Shown here: in pieces, positions 1-10,300 of the stretch
Position numbering within the stretch: position 1 is the stretch's first letter
How the letters are laid out: every line of letters begins with the position of its first letter
NCBI GenBank assembly: GCA_021234155.1
Contig: JAJEKV010000162.1
Location: 1,048,579 to 1,112,578, forward strand
Reading direction: 5' to 3'
Length of the DNA: 64,000 nt
Source: Isoetes taiwanensis
Lineage: Eukaryota > Streptophyta > Lycopodiopsida > Isoetales > Isoetaceae
The notes under the pieces: model-generated
Told to the model about the DNA's origin: nothing
Seen by the model: only the letters and a program-made list of their open reading frames with translations
Database searches by the model: none
Position numbers and translations under genes: made by a program

Positions 1-288
1 ATAAATTGTGTTGAACTTTGTAAGCACGACATTGTGCTTACTACATATGGAACCATTTGTTCTGAATTACAGAAGCCATCTGAAGAGGATGAAAAGAAGC
101 AGCCCCCGTGCTAGGGGCACACTTGTCGAACATTAGGTGGTTTAGAATTATTCGGATGAAGCTCAATCCATTAGAAATGCTCACACTAAAAGTTCATGTG
201 CTTTGGGGCTTAAGGGCAACAATGAAGATGGTGTCTTTCCTCGAACATCGACCTTCTACGACACATATGTCACATCGTCACATATAAC

Positions 289-402
289 GAAAGTTCTAGA
301 ATGTTCTAGAAAGTTTTAAAAAGTTTTAAAATATAAGAGAATCTTGGGTGAGCCTAAGGAATCCTTCTAGAAAATTCCAGAATGTTGTAGAAAGTTCTAG
401 AA
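289..402. promoter_or_regulatory. Heat-shock-element-like cluster
   Basis: Between 289 and 311 the triplets GAA and TTC alternate exactly every 5 bp for five units, the arrangement bound by heat shock factor trimers. A second run at 365-402 has eight alternating units with one mismatch (TTG for TTC at 385-387). Between them lies A/T-rich sequence. No clear downstream gene is recognised, so the cluster may belong to a transposon promoter or be a remnant of a repeat of the kind seen at 9.4-10.3 kb. The pattern is seen directly; function is inferred. Confidence 0.45.
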
Positions 403-475
403 TGAATGTTGCGAGAGAATACACTTATTTTCTTCCCAAAGCATTTTGCTAGATGACCAATTAAAATATTTTGGT

Positions 476-1384
476 TCAACCAACTCCACAATTCTCTTGA
501 TTTTCGATGAACAAACTTGTCCAAGAAGGCAAAATGCCTCCACAACCTCGAATGGCCATAATGAAGAAATTAAAAAGACAGTTTAAGAGATTTTCGAAAA
601 AAGCGATGATTTTTTTGTCAGTATGTTGTGATTGGTTTCGGATCATACAATCGATGCAGCAGAACCCATAAAAATCTTGGCGCTCAAACGGAACAAGTTC
701 ATGAGTCATGAAGCGAAAACAATCTGAGCATGGCATTAAAAAACTGCACCAAAGGATCTGATTTTGGCATGTAGGAGCAGAAGAGAGGTCTGTTTTTCGG
801 TATTGGGTGTTCGTGAAGAACCCCCAGCGATGTCGGCAAGCTCAACCGCCTTGTGATCCCTAAGCTCCATGCTGAAGCCCATTTTCCTTTGCACCATGAC
901 ATGCTCTACTTTGAAGACTTCCAAGGTAACAGCTGGCAGTTTAGATACTCTTACTGGCATAGCAGCCAGAGCTATGTTCCAATTCCACTTTCCATGTATG
1001 GATCTCCGAAACAAGGCCATCAACAGGTGTAGCCACATAGTATCTCGGCTTTTCAAAATCCTCATCAATGGGAATTCGGGCTTCATATGGAACTTGTGCA
1101 ATTGAAACGCAAATTCCTCCACCATCATATATCACAAAATCATCCAGACGTTTGGCAGGTAAAGTTGCAAGTTCAAGCATTGCTGCTGATTCCAACCTTG
1201 ATGTTGATCTTTCAACTTCCATAGTGCCATTAGAATTACTTGTATACCCAGCATGAGATTTTAGATCATAACCTTCTTCCCCCTGTATTGGACGTATCCA
1301 TATGTGCTTCTTTGGTTTGTCGATATAGTTCCGGACAATATTTTTCCGGCTCTTGCAAGCTCTCAAAGCCCCCAAAAAAACCAT
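476..1384 (-). pseudogene. Unrecognised broken coding region
   Basis: Three overlapping minus-strand frames (941-1384, 736-1128, 476-736) read as one degraded coding region. The longest starts at 1384 and gives 147 residues of balanced, globular-looking composition (for example KHIWIRPIQGEEGYDL near the start). After about residue 130 the sense appears to pass into the 736-1128 frame, whose segment [20 protein letters not shown] also looks protein-like, and then into a cysteine-bearing stretch at 476-736. I do not recognise the family. It could be a relic of a transposon or of a captured gene. The frame changes argue against a functional gene unless introns explain them. Confidence 0.25.
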
Positions 1385-1860
1385 TTTTCCGCAGTTCGGT
1401 TTCTGAAGAGTCTAGATGAAGGAGGTAAACCTAGAATCCGCCATCAAGACGTCGGGACAAGCGGCTGCAAGTCATATTAAACACTATAATGCTTCGGCGG
1501 ACAAAAGGTAAAAGTGTGGGATTTTTCTTGTGTTCTTGCACAAATTTTAAGGCTTTATCCTGTTCTTCTCTCAGCAACAATGATTGACAACAAGCCTATT
1601 GTCAAGTTACCTTCAAGGATTGTAAACTTGGAACAACTAGATTTTGACACGCATAACGCCGGCTTTTATAATGAACAATTTATAGCGGTAGCACATCTAT
1701 CGTGATGATGCATGCGCAGCAACACGCTTTAAATGAAGCTGCGGGTTGGTCGCCGAGTCTTTTTCGCACGTGTATCAATCGCATGTGTATTGAATTTATA
1801 ATCCTAAAAAACCATTAACCTTCGTGTATAAAAAATATACGTCACATGCGACCACCTACG
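1385..1860. other. No gene seen
   Basis: Mixed-composition DNA with only short chance ORFs. It leads into the tandem array beginning at 1861. Confidence 0.5.
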
Positions 1861-2010
1861 TCACATATACGTACTGACGTGTCATATACATCACATATAC
1901 ATACTGACGTGTCATATACGTCACATATACGTACTGACGTGTCATATACGTCACATATACATACTGACGTGTCATATACGTCACATATATGTACTGACGT
2001 GTCATATACG
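1861..2010. repeat. 30-bp tandem repeat, 5 copies
   Basis: Five head-to-tail units of exactly 30 bp start at 1861, 1891, 1921, 1951 and 1981. Each contains a CACATATAC block followed by TACTGACGTGTCATA, so every unit carries a TGACGT core and an ACGTGTC core. Units differ mainly at one CpG site (ACGTA against ACATA), the change expected from cytosine methylation and deamination. Both strands are open through the array because 30 is a multiple of three; those ORFs are not genes. Confidence 0.9.
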
Positions 2011-2240
2011 ACACATACGTCACATACGTCACATATACGACGTCGCATGCGACGTCACGTCGTAAACATCCACCTGGCGAGACACCTGTCACCTGTCGTC
2101 CACTTGGCGCAAGCGTCCACCTGGCGTGTGTCAGACGTCGCACTACACGTCGCATGCGACGTGTCTGCGACGTGACGTCGCTTTGACGTCGCATGGTGAC
2201 GTTATTTGCGACGTCACGTCGCACAGACGTCGCAAGCCCA
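2011..2240. repeat. CGACGT-rich palindromic region
   Basis: The 30-bp array passes into a region dense in ACGTC/GACGT words. It includes a perfect 18-bp palindrome at 2039-2056 (GACGTCGCATGCGACGTC) and a related imperfect copy around 2150-2165. Motifs such as CACCTGGCG and CACCTGTC also recur at about 2070-2135. CpG density is high compared with the surrounding DNA. No gene is seen. TGACGT/GACGTC boxes match bZIP-type binding cores, but function is not shown. Confidence 0.6.
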
Positions 2241-2404
2241 CGTCGCTAAATGTCCATTCTCTTGTTGTGGTCCATCAGCAACCACGTGAGTGTTCAAAGT
2301 CTTCTCCTGGGGACCATATGTGCACCAGTACCTATTTTGAGTGTTCAAAATTAGTGCATGCACATCTAAGAATTAAATATACTTCTGCTACAATGTTTTC
2401 TACT

Positions 2405-2549
<145 letters not shown>

Positions 2550-2570
2550 TAAACTAGAGGATAGGGTTTT

Positions 2571-3036
2571 TTAAATACATACCTTTTCATAGTCAAATAA
2601 GAATCCCTGGTTGGCCTCTTTAGCACCCTCTCGGGATTGGAACTCCTTAAGTAGAAGCCGCGACGGTTGCCACACAATTTCTTTGCTCTCCAAGAATGAA
2701 GTCTTCAACCCGGTTTGTTGGGAGGTAGCAGGTCCACATAAGCATTTCTCCACCTCCCCGCATCTGAAGGAACTTGGTGCTCTTCCGAAACCGGTGTAGG
2801 TTGTTTGGGTCGAAAATGCCATTAGGGGGTGACTCCACATGTATTTCAAAGACGCTTATTTGGGAATGGCGAGAAAGGGAACTCGATATATCGTTTTCAC
2901 CTCCTAAAAATAATCTTAAGCAGATAAATACCTGTGCTATCTTCTCCTCCAGCCCCCAAACGTCCATAGCTGCAAGGGGCCGCTTCGAACATCCGTCTGT
3001 GCATATGCAGAAGCGCAGAGAAATTCTGGAAGACAA
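2571..3036 (-). other. Unrecognised overlapping ORFs
   Basis: Two minus-strand frames overlap here. The 2647-3036 frame encodes 129 residues and includes SVFEIHVESPPNGIFDPN; the 2571-2849 frame encodes 92 residues. The composition of the first is protein-like, but no domain or family is recognised. It may be a degraded transposon or captured-gene piece. Confidence 0.2.
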
Positions 3037-3625
3037 ATGTGCGATCCCGGAGGGTGGTTTCTGACGTCCCAGGTGTCCAGACGGGATGGTTGGTCCGCAT
3101 GGCCGACATGTTCAAACCGGCCGCGACGATCATTCCACGCACTGGCCGCCACCATCGATTTTCATGCAAATCGTACGTGGGGATCCCGGAGGAAGGAATC
3201 ACGACCGGAGGTGGTGATCCCGGAGGCAGGGATAACGAGGCGGATATCGGATCGCCGATATCGGCCCCACGGTGGTGATCCCGGGGGTGGATACCGGCGT
3301 CGATATCGGCCTTCGGTGGGTGATCCCTTGAGGAAGGAATCACGGCCCCGGCGGTGTCGGTGATCCCGAGGCGGGATTTCCACGTCCTCGATGCCGCCCG
3401 AAGTCGGGTTATGGTGGTGATCCCGGAGGGGATCGTGGCGATATCGGGTGGCCGAGCATCGCCCACGCGATGGCAATCCCGGAGGAGGGGATCACACCCA
3501 CGGCTGATATCGGGGCGCGGTTATCGGCCAGGGCATGGGGATCCCGGAGGGCGGGTTCACGCGTTGGTGATCCCGGAGGACGGGATCGGGTGTTGGTGAT
3601 ACCGGAGGCGGGGAACACCACGGAC
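3037..3625. repeat. GC-rich patch with dispersed GATCCCGGAGG motifs
   Basis: The motif GATCCCGGAGG or close variants occurs about eleven times, at roughly 3042, 3181, 3209, 3277, 3322, 3362, 3419, 3474, 3539, 3568 and 3598, with irregular spacing. It is usually followed by a GGGAT or GGAATCAC block. GATATCGG words are interspersed. The base composition is markedly richer in G+C than the flanks. All six frames are fairly open because stops are rare, so the ORFs are not taken as genes. It looks like a decayed minisatellite or a transposon interior. Confidence 0.6.
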
Positions 3626-3805
3626 GGCCCGGATGTGTCGCGTGGGCGGATGGCCCAGATTTATGCAGCCGCCTCCGCGTGTGTCAATCTGGCACAAACG
3701 GGGGTCCTCAAACGGATTCCGTCGAAGCTTCGCGGTGATAACGGAGGACGGTTTTTACCTCGGGATCCAAAACCAGGTAAGACTATTCCGAGGCGACATT
3801 ATACC

Positions 3806-3868
3806 GGGCATAATTTAGAATGTTGAAAATCGGTAAAGTTGCTTTAAGTTTCAATTGCTTTGTTGTTT
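3806..3868 (-). repeat. Helitron subterminal repeat copy (truncated)
   Basis: About 60 bp beginning GGGCATAATTTAGAATG matches, with one or two changes, the sequence just inside the Helitron 3' terminus at 11927-12012. Here the hairpin is not preserved upstream (only ACCGGGC remains), so this is a truncated or decayed end of the same family. Confidence 0.6.
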
Positions 3869-3913
3869 TTAGGCCCTTTTTCCACGGCAACCTTGTCTTA
3901 AATTTCTTGGAGT

Positions 3914-4830
3914 TTGATTGGTCTACCTAAGAAAATAAGACCCGGTGGCTTTTCCACGGATACTTTTGGGACATGTCTCAATTACATTCCGTACAGTTTT
4001 GATGTCGCATTTTCTTCCGGGGGAAACCCCCCGCCACAATTTGCGACTGCAAAATGCAGCCAATCATATTCTTCTGTTGCTGCAGATGAAGGACGTCTCA
4101 AAGAAAAGAATTTTTAGTCGCAGAAGCGGAGCGCCAAGAACAGAAGCGGAGCACAGAAGCGAAGCGTCATCTGGATTTCGATCTGGGTGTTTCCGAACAG
4201 AGATCTGGGTATTCCGAACAGGGATCTGGGTATTTCGATCTGGGTTACAGAGATCACCGTTACAGAGATTACTTTGACGGATCCTGATTCTTACCGTAGA
4301 AATTTGGACAGAACTTCTTCAGGTGATGATGGGTATTCTTCATTTAGCCAGAGATCTGACTCAAATGTAGAGCCCTCTTCTCCTTCTTTTGAAGATGACG
4401 ATGCTGATCCTTCTAACAGATCCAGCAAAAGAAGACAGATCCTGGCTAACAGATCCTTCTAATAGAAGACACCCTTAAAAATTCCAAAGATTAGATCTGT
4501 CCAACAGTTCTGGCCAGAAATTGCAGTTCTTTGTGGACGGATTTGGGTGGTTCTGCAGACTTTGAATCTTTGTGTACCGAGATTTGCTCGGGCTGCACGA
4601 AGATTTCTGCAGAATTGAACAGTTCTCCAAATTGTAGTTCTGATAGAAAGATTAACGGTTCTGATAATTCTGGATTTTCTTTCTACAACCAAGGTTCTTC
4701 AATCCCGAATCCATTTTCCTCAGATTCACATCCAGGTTTGTCTGATTTCTTCACAGAGATCTTAGTGTTCTTGCTGTTCTTCTACAGAGATCTTAGCGTT
4801 TTTGCTGTTCTTCCTTTTTGATGGTGCAGT
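3914..4830 (+). other. Low-complexity region with GATCTGGG repeats; no recognised gene
   Basis: Direct repeats of CAGAAGCGGAGC (about 4120-4160) and of a 20-22 bp GATCTGGGTATTCCGAACA unit (about 4180-4245) lie here. One frame (4187-4462) is open for 91 codons, starts with an RDLGI tandem repeat and continues serine-rich (for example SSFSQRSDSN), but it resembles no family I know. The next 350 bp are rich in TTCTG words and short ORFs. Confidence 0.3.
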
Positions 4831-5500
4831 GGAAAAGCAGAAAATATAAGAGTTGTCTTATATAAAGGACATGTCGCATAAATATTATAGTGGAAAAGGT
4901 CTTTATCTGAGACATGACGTTGAGATGACATGGAGTCTTATATGCTGTCTTATTGCATTGGGACAGCCATATTTTATTCCTGCCGTGGAAAAAGGGCCTT
5001 ATTTGTTGGAACAATGGTTATAAGAAATTCACACGTGTATTGGTCTAATATGATATGGTGACTTAGGGGCTTTTCACACGAATAGTGTTTTATATTTTAA
5101 GGCATACTATTGGTCCATGTCAACATTTAAGAAGAATTGGTTTTTTCACACGGAGCCGTATAAGACATGTTTTATTTAGGTTCGTATAGGTTTAGTAAGG
5201 GCAATGGAATCTTATTTTATACTGGAGACTTCTTCCGCCATAAAATAAGACACCACTTATTATATTGTATTTTATTCTATTGACCAGGCATATTCAAAAT
5301 AATAGGTGGACTTATTTTGTGATAGTTTTCACACTAGTATTTGTTAGTGTCTCATTTACAAAGACGCCATGTAACGTGAAAACAACTTATATTTATGTGT
5401 CTTATTTTTTGCTTTGGAGTCGCAAATGATGTCTTATATGAATTGCAATGTTAAACATATGTCTAGACGTATTACACAATCTATAATTCTCACTCCATTA
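4830..5500. repeat. AT-rich tract with recurring GTCTTAT words
   Basis: No coding region is seen. GTCTTAT/CTTATTTTA and TTTTCACAC words recur many times on the plus strand, suggesting an old, internally repetitive non-autonomous transposon. No terminal inverted repeat could be fixed by eye. Confidence 0.35.
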
Positions 5501-6195
5501 TCATAGCAATAATTCAACAATGGTAGATGCTCCACCTTGTGTTGGCCAGCAGTTGACGAATGATCAATTAAATTGTGTAGCAATTAAATTGTGTAGAAAA
5601 ATTATATTAGATAGTGAACTGGCACGAGAAGCTATACCTCACGTCTGCCAGTAGCTCCTTTCTATGGAAGCCTCACTGGCCTTTCTAATGAATCTTCAAA
5701 TGAAGGTAATTTGTACATTACATGATTATATGAGCCATCTGAAGCCTGTATTGATATAGGATAATTATCGATGTTCGGCCATGAGGAAGACTAACCAAAT
5801 ATTCATCTGTTGCATCCTTGTGTTTTGTTTTCTTGACAAAAAATAGAAGAATAATCCCTGATTAATGTCACAAACAGAATCATATGGCACCCTGCAGGTT
5901 CAAATGGAGAAGGAAATGGCCTGTCTGTAGTTTCCCATAACGCTTGCATTTTGAGACTGGCAATCATGATATTTCTTTGTGGCTTCCATTATCATATCAT
6001 TGGCCCCAGTAACTAAATTGCTAGTTCCGCTTCCATGCACGGTCTTGTGTCTAACATGCATTTCTGAAAGCGCAGTAAAGGAAATCAGAATGTAAATAAA
6101 AGGTTGTACAAACATACTAAGAGAGAAGTTACCTTGCACCAATTCTAGATTACTTGCATTGGGTAGCTCTCTATTCCATGGTAAAGCATTATGTT
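5500..6195. other. No gene seen
   Basis: Ordinary AT-rich sequence. The only ORF over 75 codons (5900-6142, minus) has no recognisable features. Confidence 0.5.
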
Positions 6196-6480
6196 CTGAG
6201 GAACCATGTTAAACAGCTCCTAAGAAGTCGTAGGATCATGGGTAACTGGGAATGAGGATTCTGCACAACCATATTCAGAGCACAAAGCACTTTGTACCCC
6301 GAACAGAACAAGTTAAGTAAGATTACCATGTAAGGCAATACCTATAAAGGAACCCTGTTAAACAACTCTTCAGAAGTCGTAGGATCATTGGCACCTGGGA
6401 ATGAGGTATTTGTACAACCATATTGACAACACAAATCTATGTATACCTCGAAATTACAGAACTAATTAAGTGGGAGTAAG
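6196..6480. repeat. 149-bp degenerate tandem duplication
   Basis: The block containing GGAACCATGTTAAACAGCTC and AAGTCGTAGGATCAT near 6200-6235 recurs about 149 bp later (near 6350-6385), followed in both copies by ACTGGGAATGAGG-like and ACAACCATATT words. Identity is moderate, so the duplication is old. Confidence 0.65.
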
Positions 6481-6591
6481 AGCTTAAATCTTGAGGCTAA
6501 GGCACAACAAAGTCAAATCTAACCATATCACCTGCAAATCAAACAGATTGTGATCCATAAAAGCTACACAAGACAAATCCATCAAAAAAGA

Positions 6592-6750
6592 TGGATTTTT
6601 TTTTTTTTTTTTTGGGGGCTTAAAGTGCAAACCCTCGGGTGCAAGTCCCACCAACCATGCCTTCAAACAAAAACAAAAATAAAAAGTGCAAACCCTTAGG
6701 TGGATAAAAGGCATATTCCAAGTATACGCCAATATATACTTGAATATCCT
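6592..6750. repeat. Poly-T run followed by a GCAAACCC repeat
   Basis: A run of about 18 T at 6597-6614 precedes GGGGGCTTAAAGTGCAAACCC. The word GTGCAAACCCT recurs about 70 bp later near 6687, followed by GGCATATTCCAAGTATACGCC. The combination of a GCAAACCC word and a palindromic GCATATTC/GTATAYGCC block recurs at 39668-39765, so this is a dispersed repeat family. Its type is unclear. Confidence 0.45.
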
Positions 6751-7186
6751 TAGTGACTAGCCTAAATCTGCAACAACATATAATTTCTCCATCATTAAGT
6801 GCTATGTTCTCGACTCGTTGAGACTAACAAAAAGATCTTTAAGAGGAATACTCGATGAACTTCATAAAGAAGCCCGTGGGTATTGGAAAAAAAGCTTATT
6901 CTATCTGTGCTGACAAAAGAAAGGAAAAGCAAAGCGAGAAGAGTTTATCTTGGATCAGATTTGAGGTTGAAAATAATTGTAGATTTGGGAGGCTTGTCAT
7001 TCATCACAGTAGCAATATACAATGTTTTGAAGAATAGAGAGGGGTAGCCGACCATAGGAACAATATCGGACTACCCCACAAACAGAAAATGCGCATAGGC
7101 AATATAGAAGGGTAATGGCGACAACTTCTCATCGGGATAAAAAAAACCCCGCCCTTTCAGGTTTTCGAGGAAAACCCTAATGAGAA

Positions 7187-7405
7187 ATGGTCGCCAACAG
7201 CCTTGAATGTGTTGCCTGGAGAACGGGAGGAGATGGGTTGATGGCGAACGCAAATCTCGCAGGACCCCAAAAGACGGCGAACCTCAAATGTGTCGCATGG
7301 AGAAGTGAAGGAAATGGGCTGATGGCGAGCAAAAATAGAACAGGACCCCCGAAGACGGCGGAATCCTGCAAGCAACACAAAAGAACCTCTAAAAAACACC
7401 CGTGA
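7187..7405 (+). repeat. 81-bp repeat coding a 27-residue unit
   Basis: Two copies of an 81-bp unit (about 7197-7277 and 7278-7358) are in frame and give the related peptides SLECVAWRTGGDGLMA and NLKCVAWRSEGNGLMA, each followed by a GP-KTA segment. Many differences are conservative, which could mean past coding selection, but the ORF (7187-7405, 72 residues) is short and the opposite strand is also open. No family is recognised. Confidence 0.45.
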
Positions 7406-7511
7406 ATGGTTAGAGAAAAGCAACATGCACAGTGCGGAGGACACACACTGCACCAAAAATTCCCAAATATGAGCGACGAAACAGATGAAAAGAACACAAC
7501 AGAAAAGAAAT

Positions 7512-7690
7512 AACGTTACCCATAAGGTGGAAAAGCATCACCCAACGGGTGAAAAACCATCATGTGAAAATATGCATCACCCTCGAGGTGGAAATAAACA
7601 GCATCACCCACAGGTGGAAAATAATGCGGCATGATGCCGATGAAAAGAAAACATGATAATAGCAACACCCAAAGGTGGAGAACAACAAAG
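7512..7690. repeat. Array of short CACCC-N-GGTG hairpin repeats
   Basis: At least five copies of a small inverted motif of the form CACCCNNNGGTGG are found near 7517, 7538, 7569, 7603 and 7665. The later ones are spaced at about 31 bp or a multiple of it, each followed by an A-rich spacer. Each can fold into a 4-5 bp stem. The spacer bases vary while the arms are kept. Confidence 0.6.
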
Positions 7691-7826
7691 AGTGCATGAA
7701 CAAAAAATATAGATGAAAAAGACGCATACCCCCATATAGCAGGGCGGGAAGGGAGTGAAGCAACGACAATAGAAGAAGAGTTGTTGTGAGAAGACGCCGA
7801 TAACCGAGCCGAAAGAGGAAAAGGCC

Positions 7827-7833
7827 TTATATA
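7827..7833 (-). promoter_or_regulatory. Possible TATA box, minus strand
   Basis: On the minus strand TATATAA sits in CTATATAAGG and is followed after about 30 bp by a pyrimidine-rich stretch typical of a plant transcript start. A transcript running left would cover the hairpin array and the 81-bp repeats. No coding gene is identified, so it may be an LTR or transposon promoter. Confidence 0.3.
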
Positions 7834-7839
7834 GGAGCT

Positions 7840-8613
7840 CGTCCCTTCCCAGAATGGCGATCCGATGGCTCGGATCGATGCTATTTGGGGTTCGTAAGAA
7901 ACAACAGGAACAGATGGTCTAGCAATAAAAACTTGAGCCTCTGCATGAAGAGTAGATATGGCATGTCATGAATGTTTTCAGAAATGGATTAGCCAAGAAC
8001 AGGAGAAACCGCAACTTTGTCTGGCTTGGGCTAGAGCCTTCTTGAATCATCCCGTCTGCTATAAATGATCTTTTGCAGTGGGCAAAACTGCCCAGAAATT
8101 TCGCTACCTAGGCATTGTGATCCTGCAGTGCAAAGAACAGAGCAAGTGGCACTAAGAAAAACTCTGTTAGAGAGGGCAAGCAGAGAGCAGAGGAAGCGGC
8201 GCCAAAAAAATAAAATCTTAATATTAACATATAATGTTGAAAAACTTGCATCGGCATGTGCCTTGAGGTTGGAATGCCTGGTGATGCTTGGCAGGATGGA
8301 GATTTTCCTTGGAAGGGCAAGTTGAATCAAATATTTATTGAAATTCTATGACAAGAAGCAAGTTCTAATCAGAGGCTAGAAATATACAGCTTAATGGCAG
8401 TCTTGAGAGGCCATATCAGCGCACTTTTTGTTTTAGCTTATTTGTCCGGTGTGTAGTTCAAGTCGTCTGTATTTAATTATAGCCTCTATTTTAGCAGCAT
8501 CTAATGGTTGTTTTCTATCTGTGAACTGTGTCGTCCAAGCAGTAGATTAAGATGTAACAATTGAAGTTGTATACTCCAGAAGTTGACTTTTGGCCTAATT
8601 ATTTTATTAATAA
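7840..8613. other. No gene seen
   Basis: Short ORFs only. The small inverted repeat GATCCGA-N5-CGGATC lies near 7859-7877. Confidence 0.5.
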
Positions 8614-8649
8614 CTAGAAAAGGGCCCAGTCTGACGGCCGGGCCCTTTT
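8614..8649 (-). mobile_element. Helitron 3' terminus
   Basis: Read on the minus strand, a hairpin with a perfect 10-bp stem (AAAAGGGCCC and GGGCCCTTTT, 12-base loop) is followed directly by CTAG and then T. Helitrons end in a GC-rich hairpin close to CTRR and insert between A and T, so this fits a 3' end with the element extending to the right. The 5' TC end cannot be set by eye. The hairpin-to-CTAG spacing is shorter than is usual. Confidence 0.65.
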
Positions 8650-8784
8650 CTTTTGCACCCTTCCTCGGGTCGGCCCCTCCGGGGCCTCGTCTCGCTATAT
8701 CCATCTTTGGGACTATTTCTCGGCTCGGTCTCGGCCTCGGTTTGGGCCTATCCATATAGTCGCTTACATACATACTTACTAGAA

Positions 8785-9100
8785 ATGTGTACTACCAATT
8801 CCAAACCATCACACATTGAGAAGCTTAGTCACATTTACTACTAACTTCAAAGTATCATCCATTGGGAGTTTACTCATGTCTACTATCAACTCCAAAGTCT
8901 CACCCATTAAAAGCTGACTCACACTTATTACACCGACTATCAATTTCAAACTATCACCCATTGGGAGCTTATCCACACCTACTACTGCTTCTAAAGTATC
9001 ACCTGTTGGGAGCTTACTACATCTACTATGAATTCCAAAGTACAACCCTTATATATTCAAGAAACTTTCCATGTTACTAAGCATCCATTGCTCAACCACC
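8785..9100. repeat. Degenerate 45-60 bp tandem repeat, about 6 copies
   Basis: The block CTACTATCAACTCCAAAG followed by TATCACCCATTGGGAGCTTA is repeated with divergence at about 8789, 8838, 8881, 8937, 8983 and 9027. Further decayed copies may continue to about 9370. The array lies just inside the Helitron terminus at 8614. Confidence 0.75.
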
Positions 9101-9384
9101 CATGAGGAGCATGCTCACACATAGATCTACACCCATGTTTACTCACACCTACTACCGTGCAAGTTCACATACACACATGCCCTACTAAAATATCACCTAT
9201 GAGGATGTTACTCATACTGACTGCACTTCAGAGCATTTCACATCCTTATTTACACATATTGCTCAACCCCCTATTCTATTACCAACAAAGTATCAATCAT
9301 GGGTAGCATATTCACACATACACACATGAGGACCCATACCACATCTACACCGATGAGGCCACATCTACTACATTCACTATTTTT

Positions 9385-10300
9385 AGACTGAGGTGCTTGC
9401 GTATGAGCATTTGAAACATTCTAGAACATTCTATTTTGAGTGTTTGCAAAGTTTCCAAAAATCTTCTACTTTTCAAGTTCCAAAAAACTTTCTATTTGTA
9501 CACTGAGATGCTTGCCCATGAGCATCTGGAACATTCTAGAACATTCTATTTTGAGTTTTCTAGAACATTTTATTTTGAGCATTTCCAAAGTTCCAAAAAG
9601 CTTGCTACTTTTAGACTGAGGTGCTTGCCCATGAGCATCTGGAACATCCTAGAACATTCTATTTTGAGTGCCCATGAATATCTGGAACATTCTAGAACAT
9701 TCTATTGTGAGATGCTTATTCAGGAGCATCTAGGATATTCTAGAATATCTATTTTTAGTCTTTATAAAATTTCAAAAACTTGCTATTTTTAGACTGAGGT
9801 GCTTACCCATGAGTATCTGGAACATTCTAGAATATTGAATTTTGAGTGTTTGCAAAGTTTTCAAAAACCTGTTATTTTTAGACTGAGGTGCTTGCCCATG
9901 AGCATTTGGAACATTCTGGAACATTCTATTTTGAGTGTTTGCAAAGTTCTACAAAACTTGCTATTTTTAGATTAAGGTGCTTATCCATGAGCATTTGGAA
10001 TATTCGAGAGCATTCTATTTTGAGTGTTTACAAAGTTCCACAAAACTTTCTATTTTTAGACTGACGTGCTTGCCAATGAGCATCTGGAACATTCCATTTT
10101 TAGAATATTCTTTTGAGTGTTTGTAAAGTTTCAAAACACTTACTATTTTTAGACTGAGGTGCTTACCCATGAGCATCTGGAACATTCCAAAACATTCTAT
10201 TTTGAGCATTTGCAAAGTTTCAAAAAACATGCTATTTTAGACTGAGGTGCTTACCCATGAGCATCTGGAACATTCTAGGACATTCTAGAAGATTCTAGAA
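9385..10300. repeat. Satellite array of about 90-bp units with heat-shock-like elements
   Basis: About ten units start with GACTGAGGTGCTTGCCCATG (near 9385, 9500, 9612, 9703, 9789, 9881, 9968, 10058, 10149, 10240), spaced mostly 85-115 bp apart. Each then has GGAACATTCTAGAACATTCT or a variant, in which GAA and TTC alternate every 5 bp, followed by a TTTTGAGTGTTTGCAAAG block. The ORFs here are by-products of the repeat. Units differ by several bases and small deletions, so the array is moderately old. Confidence 0.9.

Noticed and set aside
1861-2010. CRISPR-like array
   Set aside because: Units are contiguous with no unique spacers, and the context is a plant nuclear genome.
1842-2224. Long ORFs on both strands over the 30-bp array
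   Set aside because: The unit length is a multiple of three and both strands stay open; the peptides are pure repeats.
3037-3826. Several overlapping ORFs of 70-190 codons
   Set aside because: Stops are rare in this GC-rich repeat on all frames; no frame has a domain or stays conserved across repeats.
7512-7690. CRISPR array or tRNA cluster
   Set aside because: Repeats are only about 13 bp with short A-rich spacers, and no cloverleaf can be drawn.
9436-9792. 118-codon ORF in the satellite
   Set aside because: Made of repeat units (for example repeated EHLEHSRTFY); the frame is not kept along the array.
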